From NCBI GenBank assembly GCA_016197405.1, contig JACPVR010000005.1, forward strand, positions 1-64,000: DNA of 64,000 nucleotides, written 5' to 3'. Below, one piece after another: positions 57,821-64,000 of this stretch. The position numbers and the translations under genes were made by a program. Positions within the stretch are counted from its first letter, which is position 1. Each line of letters opens with the position of its first letter. This stretch comes from Mycobacterium sp. GTDB taxonomy: Bacteria; Actinomycetota; Actinomycetes; Mycobacteriales; Mycobacteriaceae. The notes under the pieces are model-generated. The model worked only from the letters and a program-made list of their open reading frames with translations, was not told the origin of the DNA and did no database searches.

Positions 57821-57889
57821 GTTCTTCGGCTTCCTGTAGTGGTTCTCAGGGCATAGCCGCGAAGGTGTCCGGTGCCCTGAAATGACGAA

Positions 57890-57913
57890 AGCAGTGACCG
57901 TGTGGTCACTGCT
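57890..57913 (-). terminator. Attenuator terminator upstream of DAHP synthase
   Basis: AGCAGTGACC (57904-57913 on the minus strand) and GGTCACTGCT (57890-57899) form a perfect 10-bp stem with a 4-nt loop, followed by TTTCGTCATTTC. It lies 27 nt beyond the leader-peptide stop and 69 nt before the DAHP synthase start, as in a transcription attenuator. Confidence 0.8.
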
Positions 57914-57914
57914 G

Positions 57915-57974
57915 GGCTCCGGGTGAGGTAGATGCGTCGGTTAGCGCGCTCTATCCGTGGCTCCACCCGGAGCC
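57915..57974 (-). promoter_or_regulatory. Alternative pairing segments of the attenuator
   Basis: GGCTCCGGGTG inside the leader ORF (57964-57974) is perfectly complementary over 11 bases to CACCCGGAGCC (57915-57925), which abuts the terminator stem. The first segment can also fold locally as GGCTCC-GGGT-GGAGCC. These mutually exclusive pairings fit the 1:2 and 2:3 helices of an attenuator. The exact structure is inferred. Confidence 0.65.
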
Positions 57975-58024
57975 TGGATAAAGCGCCAATAGCGGCGCAC
58001 ACCGATGTTCACGCCACAGACCAT
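57941..58024 (-). CDS. Leader peptide with Tyr-Trp-x-Phe codons (DAHP synthase attenuator)
   Basis: A 27-codon frame from ATG 58024 (or 23 codons from GTG 58012) to TAA at 57941. It contains RRYWRFIQAPGG: Tyr, Trp and Phe codons within four positions, the three end products of the pathway. GGAGG lies 4 nt before the ATG. The aromatic codons are followed directly by the pairing segments and the terminator hairpin. Ribosome stalling on any uncharged aromatic tRNA would favour antitermination. Confidence 0.75.
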   Translation of the reverse strand: MVCGVNIGVRRYWRFIQAPGGATDRAR

Positions 58025-58099
58025 ACCTCCTCCGGCGAGGGCGGTGACAGCCCGGCGCCGTGGGACACGCGACGGGTGCCGCAATACCGGCTTCAGACA

Positions 58100-58115
58100 T
58101 CGAACGTATGTTCTA
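58100..58115 (+). promoter_or_regulatory. LexA (SOS)-like box upstream of the DUF6319 gene
   Basis: TCGAACGTATGTTCTA matches the mycobacterial SOS box TCGAAC-N4-GTTCGA except for G to T at position 15. It covers a TATGTT that could be the -10 box, 55 nt upstream of the start codon at 58171. This predicts damage-inducible expression. Confidence 0.7.
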
Positions 58116-58170
58116 ATGCTGTCAGAGCCAGCCCGCGTACTGCGGGCAGATCCGAGAAGGAGTTTCACCG

Positions 58171-58590
58171 ATGACTGTAGACACCTTGGAAGCCGTGCCG
58201 TTCACCGACTTCGATACCGCCGACGTACCGGCGCCTTCGGCCGAGAATTCCTCCCCCGCGCCGGAAACGCCTGCCGCCGAAGAGAAGCCGGCGAAATCAC
58301 CGGTCAAGCGGGCCGGCCGGAAGTCCAAGACCATCGAGCTGACCCTGACGGTCACCGGCACCGCCGACGGCGAATGGCACGCCGAGCTCAAACAGGGCAG
58401 CACCTACCTGGCCCGCAATGTGGCGGTCGCCGCTGCCGCGGTGTCGCGCGCCGCCAAGGAACTGCATGCCGACCTGTCCGGACCGATCGACGAGGTGATC
58501 GAGGAGGCCCGCTCCCAGCAGGCCGCCAAAGTCGCTGCGCTGGAAGCCGAGTTGGAGACCGCGCGGAGGGCGCTGGCTGATTTGGCGTGA
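58171..58590 (+). CDS. DUF6319-like small protein
   Basis: This 139-aa protein has an acidic, Pro/Ala-rich N-terminus (1-45), a basic KSPVKRAGRKSK segment (about 46-52), a compact region TIELTLTVTGTADGEWHAELKQG and a C-terminal coiled coil (about 90-139, IDEVIEEARSQQAAKVAALEAELETARRAL). It resembles DUF6319 proteins, but I assign the family with moderate confidence and no function is known. AGAAGGAG lies 8 nt before the ATG. The LexA-like box upstream and the basic patch suggest a DNA- or RNA-associated role in the damage response. Confidence 0.75.
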   Translation: MTVDTLEAVPFTDFDTADVPAPSAENSSPAPETPAAEEKPAKSPVKRAGRKSKTIELTLTVTGTADGEWHAELKQGSTYLARNVAVAAAAVSRAAKELHADLSGPIDEVIEEARSQQAAKVAALEAELETARRALADLA

Positions 58591-58715
58591 GATCGCACGC
58601 TGGCTCGTATCTGCTCGGCGGGGGGCCCGGAAATCGCGCAGGAATTTGCGTAACGATGTGGGCCCGGCTCAGGACTGTGGAGGATCCGACGACTGCTTGA
58701 AAGGACGAGATTGTC

Positions 58716-59432
58716 GTGAACCCTCCTGCCTACGACTTCACCGACTTGCGCGCATTGTTCATCAACTGCACCCTGAAGCGTTCACCGGAACCGAGCAACA
58801 CTCAGGGGCTTATCGATATCAGCAGCTCAATCATGACCCGGCACGGTGTGGCGGTGGACGTGGTGAGGGCCGTCGACTACGACATCGCCACCGGTGTGTG
58901 GCCGGACATGCGTGAGCATGGCTGGGCCACCGACGACTGGCCTGAACTGTTCGAGAAAGTCCTCGCCGCAGACATTTTGGTCCTCGCCGGCCCAATCTGG
59001 CTGGGCGACAACAGCTCGGTCATGAAACGGGTACATGAGCGGCTCTACGGTGGTTCACATCTGCTCAATGATGCCGGCCAGTACCTGTACTACGGCCGCG
59101 TCGGCGGTTGCCTGATCACTGGCAACGAAGACGGAGTGAAGCACTGTGCGCAAAATGTGCTCTACACGCTGCAACACATCGGTTACACCATTCCCCCACA
59201 AGCCGATGCCGGATGGATCGGAGAAGCAGGCCCCGGGCCGTCCTATCTCGACCCGGGTTCGGGTGGACCGGAGAACGACTTCACCAACCGGAACACCACT
59301 TTCATGACATGGAATCTGATGCACGTGGCCCAGATGCTGCGCAGCGCCGGCGGCATGCCGGCGTACGGCAACATCCGTTCAGGGTGGGATGCGGGCTGCC
59401 GCTACGACTTCACCAATCCCGAATACCGCTGA
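58716..59432 (+). CDS. Flavodoxin-like NAD(P)H-dependent FMN reductase family protein
   Basis: This 238-aa protein shows the flavodoxin fold: RALFINCTLKRSPEPSNTQ (FMN phosphate-binding loop), ADILVLAGPIWLGDNSSVMKRVHERLY and GRVGGCLITGNEDGVKH. It probably binds FMN and reduces it or another acceptor with NAD(P)H. The start is GTG at 58716 with AAAGGA upstream. It is the last chromosomal gene before the integrated element. Confidence 0.88.
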   Translation: MNPPAYDFTDLRALFINCTLKRSPEPSNTQGLIDISSSIMTRHGVAVDVVRAVDYDIATGVWPDMREHGWATDDWPELFEKVLAADILVLAGPIWLGDNSSVMKRVHERLYGGSHLLNDAGQYLYYGRVGGCLITGNEDGVKHCAQNVLYTLQHIGYTIPPQADAGWIGEAGPGPSYLDPGSGGPENDFTNRNTTFMTWNLMHVAQMLRSAGGMPAYGNIRSGWDAGCRYDFTNPEYR

Positions 59433-59819
59433 GCAGCTCAGTATCCGTCTCGATGACCGGGACGACGCCCGGGCGAACCGGCGATCATCTCGCAGCTGGG
59501 CTCGTGGCTGGCAAGTCGATTACCCCCTGACGGCCTGGCCCAATATTGGCTCTATCGACCTCGCGATCGCGGTTTCTTGGGGCGCCAATCGGCGATGGTG
59601 ATGCCCTCTGAACTGGGCTTATGTGGTGGTCCCGGCTGGTATCGAACCAGCCGGCCTGGGGAAGGGGCGCTATCATTGCTGCCAGCATAAACGCGCGAGA
59701 TTAGACGCTCTATCAGCTATTTTCTGCTGAAATGACCGACTGTGTCTGTTAGGTTTTGTAACACTCTGTACGGTTCACTATTGTGCAGATGTTGTGCACG
59801 AATCGACGGGAGCGGATGC
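59433..59819. other. Junction region between chromosome and integrated element
   Basis: This 387-nt stretch lacks a credible gene. It holds the tRNA-3'-end-like segment at 59624-59656. The right part (about 59690-59790) is clearly more A/T-rich and contains the repeated TTGTGCA before the integrase, probably its promoter and arm-binding sites. Base composition changes near 59690. Confidence 0.6.
59624..59656 (-). other. Candidate att site resembling a tRNA 3' end
   Basis: On the minus strand GCTGG-TTCGATA-CCAGC resembles a T arm and is followed by CGGGACC, A and CCA, as in the acceptor end of a tRNA. The surrounding CCGGCTGG/CCAGCCGG is a perfect 8-bp stem (59632-59654). No D arm or anticodon arm precedes it, so this is not a complete tRNA. 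A tRNA fragment between host sequence and an integrase gene is the expected product of integration into a tRNA 3' end. The loop base A60 is unusual, so this stays a candidate. Confidence 0.45.
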
Positions 59820-60977
59820 ATGGTTCGCACTAAGCAACCCAGGCGTTTGTCGTTTGGCCGAGCACGCCAGGAACGCTCCGGCAGGTGGTCGGCCGGCTAC
59901 CTGCACCACGGAAAAATGCACCGAGCGCTGGCGACATTTCCTAGTAAGCAATCGGCCGTTGCCTGGCTTGACGAAGAGGCACACCTGATCGACCTGGATC
60001 GCCGCACGCCCGGCACGTGGACCCCGCCAGCGGTACGGGCTACCAAGGCAGCGGCCAACCAGCTGGCGCTTCGCGACTACGCGGAGACCTGGCTCGAACA
60101 CCGCAATATCGCACCGCGCACTCGAGAGAACTACGCCTACCACCTCGAGAACAACATCAACCCGGTCCTCGGTGACCTCGCGCTCACCGCTATCACTACC
60201 GAAGACGTCAGACGATGGTTCTCTGGGCTCGGTACCGAACGCCACACCCGCAATGCGCGGGCGTATGCGGTGCTCACGGCTGTTCTCAACACCGCGGTCG
60301 ACGACGGCCTGATCGACCGCTCCCCCGCCCGGATCAAAGGCGCCGCATCCGTCAAGCACACGAACCGTTCGGTCGTGCTCCTGGATACCGACGAACTGGC
60401 TGCACTGGCCGACAACATGCCCCAGGAGCTGAGCCTGACGGTGCTGCTCGCTGGGTGGTGCGGGCTGCGCCGCGGCGAACTATTCGCCTTGACCCGTGCC
60501 GACGTCGCCACCAATGGCGCCAGCGTGCGGATCAACAAAGCAATCACATACCGGGACCGCAAGTACCTCTGCGGCCCACCGAAGACGAAAGAGTCAAACC
60601 GGATAGTGACCGTCCCGACACATATCCGACCCGCTGTGGTCAACCACCTTCGCGACCACGTCGGTGCTGCAAAGTCTGCGCTGCTGTTTCCGGATCCTGT
60701 GACCGGCTCGTTCTACACCGAGGGCCGATTCCGCGGCGTGTTCTTCAGTGCCAGGAAGGCGATCGGCCACGAAGAAATGCACTTTCACGACCTCCGACAC
60801 TTCGGCGGCGTCATGGCCGCAGTGGCGGGCGCGACCACCAAAGAAGTGATGGACCGCCTCGGCCATACGACGAGCTCGGCGGCGATGCGCTATCAGCACG
60901 TTGCAGCGGGACGTGTCGATCTTCTGGCTGATCGGTTGTCCGCGCTGGCCACTGCCCCTCCAGACAAGGCCGTCTGA
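59820..60977 (+). CDS. Tyrosine recombinase / phage integrase
   Basis: This 385-aa integrase has an N-terminal AP2-like arm-binding part (about 10-55), a SAM-like core-binding domain (about 80-165, LRDYAETWLEHRNIAPRTRENY) and a catalytic domain. The active site is complete: R217 in GLRRGELFAL, K255 in PPKTKES, H323 and R326 in HDLRH, H349 in LGHTT, and nucleophile Y358 in MRYQH. I chose the ATG at 59820; a longer frame to 59742 crosses the A/T-rich control region. Confidence 0.95.
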   Translation: MVRTKQPRRLSFGRARQERSGRWSAGYLHHGKMHRALATFPSKQSAVAWLDEEAHLIDLDRRTPGTWTPPAVRATKAAANQLALRDYAETWLEHRNIAPRTRENYAYHLENNINPVLGDLALTAITTEDVRRWFSGLGTERHTRNARAYAVLTAVLNTAVDDGLIDRSPARIKGAASVKHTNRSVVLLDTDELAALADNMPQELSLTVLLAGWCGLRRGELFALTRADVATNGASVRINKAITYRDRKYLCGPPKTKESNRIVTVPTHIRPAVVNHLRDHVGAAKSALLFPDPVTGSFYTEGRFRGVFFSARKAIGHEEMHFHDLRHFGGVMAAVAGATTKEVMDRLGHTTSSAAMRYQHVAAGRVDLLADRLSALATAPPDKAV

Positions 60978-61112
60978 CTCTGCTGAGTAGCATTGCCGCA
61001 CAGTTAATCTCGCACATTCGTACGAAACTTCATGTAAGTTCACAGTGAAGGCCGGGACCGCACCCGTCGCCAAAGGGCATAAACCCCGCGACGAGCGCAA
61101 GGGACGCACACC

Positions 61113-61343
61113 ATGTCAACCCGCAGCCCCATTACGCCTGAATTCCTCACGCTGAAGGAAGCCGCTATCCGCACCGGGTTCTCGGTGTTCACTTTCCGGG
61201 AGAAGATCGCCAGCGGCGAGCTGCCCGCCTATCGGATCAGCGAGAAGCCGGGTAGCTCATACCGCGTCCGGACGCGGGACGTTGACGCGCTGATGAAGCC
61301 TGTCATTCCCGAGGTCATCTACGCCGATCGGGCTGCTCGATGA
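61113..61343 (+). CDS. Excisionase / MerR-like helix-turn-helix protein
   Basis: This 76-aa protein has a winged helix-turn-helix of the HTH_17 type (FLTLKEAAIRTGFSVFTFREKIASGELPAYRI followed by YRVRTRDVDALM). Its position directly after the integrase and its size fit a recombination directionality factor; it may also act as a repressor. 135 nt separate it from the integrase stop. Confidence 0.85.
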   Translation: MSTRSPITPEFLTLKEAAIRTGFSVFTFREKIASGELPAYRISEKPGSSYRVRTRDVDALMKPVIPEVIYADRAAR

Positions 61344-61428
61344 CGGGCTTTTCCTGTGCCTCTAGGCGGCACGCACAGACGGGATCGCCAGCACCACAAC
61401 GGGTCTGACGGCGACCCTGTTAGAAAAA

Positions 61429-61467
61429 CGCGCCGCCCGGGTTAGTTGGCCTCTGCCGGGCGGCGCG
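61429..61467 (+). promoter_or_regulatory. 12-bp hairpin before the replication gene
   Basis: CGCGCCGCCCGG (61429-61440) and CCGGGCGGCGCG (61456-61467) form a perfect 12-bp stem with a 15-nt loop, preceded by TAGAAAAA and 31 nt upstream of the prim-pol ATG. It may terminate the xis transcript or control expression of the replication gene. Confidence 0.55.
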
Positions 61468-61498
61468 ATCACCGAATCGACTCCGAGAAAGGGAGTAC

Positions 61499-63898
61499 AT
61501 GTCCGATTCTACGTCCCGAGAGGCTGTCCGCGCCGAGCAGCTGACGAAGCTGTTAGCCGACGCACCGAAACCCGATGACCACGAGGGGGTGCGGGACTAC
61601 CTGCATGACCTCGCAGCGCAGGGGTGCGCAGTGCTGCTGGTCATGCCAAACAGTAAGAAGCCGTTTGACGGTCGCACCGTACGGGTGCGCAATTCAGCGG
61701 ACAGGGCAGCCCAGAAGATCGCACGTGAAGCAGGACAGCGTGACTGGCGACGGGTCAAGAGCGCGTCCGGAGTGCACCTGGCGTCCGACGATCCTGTAGT
61801 GCTCGACGGATATCTGGCGCAGTACGTCGCGGTGTTCGGTGAAGCTGTTCCGATCAATGTCGCCGTCGCTGTGGGTCGCAGCCGGCTGGTCGTCGTCGAC
61901 TGCGATACAGCGTCTCAGCGGGCAGCATTCCTGGCTGACGCACAGGTTCCCGGTGATATCGCACCGACTGTTCGCAGCCCCGGTGCTGTCGACCCGGTCA
62001 CCGGAAATTGGGTCCACAAGGACGGCGGGCACTATTACTTCACCGTGCCCGAGGGGCTTGAGCTTCCCACTGGAATCGAGTCGGTGAGCATTGGGGACGA
62101 GGAGGCCTACTCGGCGTTCTGGGGTCCGGGGAAATACGTGTTGGTCCCTCCCAGCGTGCGTGCCGAAGGTCCCTACGAACGGGCTGGGTCCGTCTACGGT
62201 GAGCTACCAGATTGGTTGCGAGATCACATCGTTGATTTCGGCCGCTTAAGAGCGGAGCGAGCCGAGCGTAGCCGGGGCCGGTTGCCATCCATCGACGACC
62301 CTGTGGCCCAGTGGGGTGCAGTCACGCCCTGGGCGACCATTCTGGACGCCGCCGGATGGGTCTGCACCGGTGTCGCGGATAACTGCGGATGCGATACCTG
62401 GACCGCCCCCGGCGACCATGCCAGCGAGAAATCGGCCACTGCGCATGAACCCGGCTGCACGCGATGGACGGACTCACCTGACCCTCCGCTCCATCTGTGG
62501 ACCGATCACGATGTCGATCCGCTCGGCGCGTTCCTGCCGTCGGCCGAGGGCACCGGGACCGTCAGTCGGCTGCAGGCATACGCGGCGGTTCACCATGACA
62601 ACAACATCGGCGCGGCCATGGAGGCCCTGGGACTGCACCGTGAACCCGTCACTCTCGACGCAGGTCGACTCAACGAGGGGCGCGACAACATGGAGACTGA
62701 TTCAGACCAGAACGCGGCTTCGAGTGGCCGCCGGGTTCAGGTCACTTGGGCTTCGGATATCCAGCCGGAGCCCGTTCCATGGCTGTGGGTCGACGTCACG
62801 CGGCAGAACACGTGGTCCGCTGACAAGCCGGCGGGCACGACCCCGGATGCCTTCTTCATCGAGGACATCGCATGTGTGGCAGACGGCCATCCGTGGTTCC
62901 CTCCCGAGGTCGAGGACGACGGCCGGATCGCTTGCGGCATGCTCTCAATCGCAGCAGGGCGGGAGGGAACAGGTAAGTCCAGCTTTGCAATTTGGCTAAC
63001 CTCCAAGATTACCCGCGGGACGCTGCCAGGCGCGTATTACGGAACCCCAAGGAAAGTCTTCTACCTGGCCACCGAGGACTCCTGGAAGCACACCCTCGTG
63101 CCGCGACTTATTGCGGCCGGCGCTGACCTCTCCATGGTTGGCCGCATCGATGTGGTGGTACGTGCAGGCAGCACGGTGACACTTAGCTTGCCTGATGACA
63201 CCGCGTTGTTGACTCAGGAAATCATCGACCACGGAGTCGCGCTAGTGGTGGTTGATCCATTGATGAGCACCCTCGGTAAGGGTCTGGATGCGAACGGCAG
63301 CCGCGACGTGCGCACGGCGTTGGAGCCGCTAGCGGCGATGGCCGATCAGACCGGTGCCGCGGTTGTGGGTATCGCGCACTTCAACAAGGCCAGCGGCCTT
63401 GATGCCCTGAGCCGGATCACGGGTAGCGGTGCGTTCAAGGACGTTGCACGCGCCGTGCTGGTGTTTGCAGACGATGGCGAACAGCGCGTATTCACGCAGC
63501 CGAAGAACTCCGTTGGCCGGTACGACCTGCCCTCGTTGAACTACGAGATCCGGGGGGCCGTTGTTGACACGCCAACCGGTAAGACGTCGACAGGGGTGTT
63601 CCGATTCACCCGCGTCGCTGACCGCTCGGTAGACGACATGCTTGCCGATGAACGCGGCCGTCGAAAGCGCCGTAATGGAGTCACGGCCTTTGTGATCGAT
63701 TACCTGACCCTTCATGGCGACGAAAAGACTGGTGAGGTTGACGCCGCCGAGGTGATCGCCGCAGGCGAAGAACGCGGGTACAAGCGAAAGCAGATTATCG
63801 ACGCTCGCAGTCGGTGCACCGACCCCGAAATATGCACTCGCAAAGACGGATTCGGCGAGAATGCTGGAAACATCTGGTGGATCAGGCGGATTGAGTAG
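61499..63898 (+). CDS. Prim-pol / RepA-like AAA helicase fusion, replication protein
   Basis: This 799-aa protein combines an N-terminal bifunctional primase-polymerase domain (about residues 35-270) and a RecA-fold RepA-type helicase (about 455-690). The prim-pol part has the acidic pair in VVVDCDT (D134, D136) and GGHYYFTV at 176-183. The helicase has Walker A GREGTGKSS near residue 487 and Walker B LVVVDPLMS near 580. The C-terminus (about 725-799) looks like a winged-helix domain. GGGAG lies 3 nt before the ATG. It probably initiates replication of the element at the adjacent repeats. Confidence 0.9.
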   Translation: MSDSTSREAVRAEQLTKLLADAPKPDDHEGVRDYLHDLAAQGCAVLLVMPNSKKPFDGRTVRVRNSADRAAQKIAREAGQRDWRRVKSASGVHLASDDPVVLDGYLAQYVAVFGEAVPINVAVAVGRSRLVVVDCDTASQRAAFLADAQVPGDIAPTVRSPGAVDPVTGNWVHKDGGHYYFTVPEGLELPTGIESVSIGDEEAYSAFWGPGKYVLVPPSVRAEGPYERAGSVYGELPDWLRDHIVDFGRLRAERAERSRGRLPSIDDPVAQWGAVTPWATILDAAGWVCTGVADNCGCDTWTAPGDHASEKSATAHEPGCTRWTDSPDPPLHLWTDHDVDPLGAFLPSAEGTGTVSRLQAYAAVHHDNNIGAAMEALGLHREPVTLDAGRLNEGRDNMETDSDQNAASSGRRVQVTWASDIQPEPVPWLWVDVTRQNTWSADKPAGTTPDAFFIEDIACVADGHPWFPPEVEDDGRIACGMLSIAAGREGTGKSSFAIWLTSKITRGTLPGAYYGTPRKVFYLATEDSWKHTLVPRLIAAGADLSMVGRIDVVVRAGSTVTLSLPDDTALLTQEIIDHGVALVVVDPLMSTLGKGLDANGSRDVRTALEPLAAMADQTGAAVVGIAHFNKASGLDALSRITGSGAFKDVARAVLVFADDGEQRVFTQPKNSVGRYDLPSLNYEIRGAVVDTPTGKTSTGVFRFTRVADRSVDDMLADERGRRKRRNGVTAFVIDYLTLHGDEKTGEVDAAEVIAAGEERGYKRKQIIDARSRCTDPEICTRKDGFGENAGNIWWIRRIE

Positions 63899-63936
63899 TG
63901 AGAAGGATCGCGCGCGAGTACCCGACAGGCGACCTT

Positions 63937-64000
63937 TGCGATCTTTGCGCTGACCTGGTCATACGTCTGCGATCTTTGTGCGATCTTTGCCTGCGATCTT
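63937..64000 (+). repeat. Iteron-like direct repeats after the replication gene
   Basis: TGCGATCTTTG occurs at 63937, 63968 and 63979, and a fourth copy beginning at 63992 is cut by the window edge after TGCGATCTT. The start-to-start distances are 31, 11 and 13 nt. The array begins 39 nt after the prim-pol stop, the usual place for a replication-initiator binding site. More copies may lie beyond the edge. Confidence 0.75.

Larger units (their letters stand above)
59624..64000 (+). mobile_element. Left part of an integrated element (prophage remnant, satellite or integrative plasmid)
   Basis: A tRNA-like att candidate is followed by a tyrosine integrase, a MerR-like excisionase, a prim-pol/helicase replication protein and iteron-like repeats, all on the plus strand and reaching the right edge. 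Codon use is less GC-biased than in the chromosome to the left. The combination fits phiRv1/phiRv2-like elements, satellite islands or actinobacterial integrative plasmids. The deciding genes (capsid, terminase or conjugation) are outside the window. Confidence 0.8.

Noticed and set aside
59613..59712. Complete tRNA gene on the minus strand
   Set aside because: Only a T-arm and CCA-like end can be recognised; no D arm, anticodon arm or matching 5' acceptor strand precedes it.
63937..64000. CRISPR array
   Set aside because: The repeat unit is about 11 bp with irregular 11-31 nt periods and no uniform spacers, which fits iterons.

Overview
The window is high-GC actinobacterial chromosome, almost certainly a rapidly growing mycobacterium (Mycolicibacterium type). 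The gene order rel-apt-lipoprotein-secF-secD-yajC, gabT, car/fadD9, ruvC-ruvA-ruvB, yebC, pdxT-tesB-pdxS, nudix-pimA-acyltransferase-pgsA-HIT-thrS is the order I know from the M. tuberculosis Rv2583c-Rv2616 region. Two MspA-type porin genes, which are typical of fast growers, and a mycolic-acid-type methyltransferase support this. The assignment rests on remembered synteny and protein motifs, not on a database search.

Layout. 1-603: 5' part of a DUF222/13E12 protein that runs off the left edge. 696-8888: minus-strand stringent-response, purine-salvage and Sec genes. 9151-14248: GABA transaminase, then a three-domain carboxylic acid reductase. 14376-16626: two tandem membrane GGDEF proteins. 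16623-19269: ruvCAB with a LexA box. 19305-20836: a TetR regulator divergent from an alpha/beta hydrolase, with tandem operators between them. 21159-21914: yebC. 22021-29301: a five-gene accessory block between yebC and pdxT (CocE hydrolase, RbsABC-like transporter, LLM flavin monooxygenase). It is associated with a repeated palindrome. 29336-38305: PLP synthase, then a tightly overlapping PIM/phospholipid operon with thrS. 38369-40940: small conserved genes and a cyclopropane-synthase-type methyltransferase. 41096-46871: a molybdopterin oxidoreductase / EamA / acyl-CoA ligase operon divergent from an SDR gene across an 18-bp palindrome. 46885-54136: envelope and secreted proteins (two porins, a hemophore-like protein, an 11-residue-repeat protein), a LacI regulator and a phosphotransferase. 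54857-58590: a secreted phosphodiesterase, a class I DAHP synthase with an apparent aromatic attenuator, and a DUF6319 gene behind a LexA-like box. 58716-59432: a flavodoxin-like protein. From about 59.62 kb to the right edge: the start of an integrated element with a tRNA-3'-end-like att candidate, tyrosine integrase, excisionase, prim-pol/helicase and iteron-like repeats.

How the parts work together. The core blocks supply (p)ppGpp signalling, Sec export, Holliday-junction processing, vitamin B6 synthesis, and phosphatidylinositol and PIM synthesis. Most minus-strand operons show ATGA, GTGA or TGATG stop/start overlaps, which I used to choose starts. The accessory blocks carry visible control elements: LexA boxes, TetR-type operators, an attenuator and palindromic terminators. 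These, together with the right-edge element, hold the least explained biology in the window.
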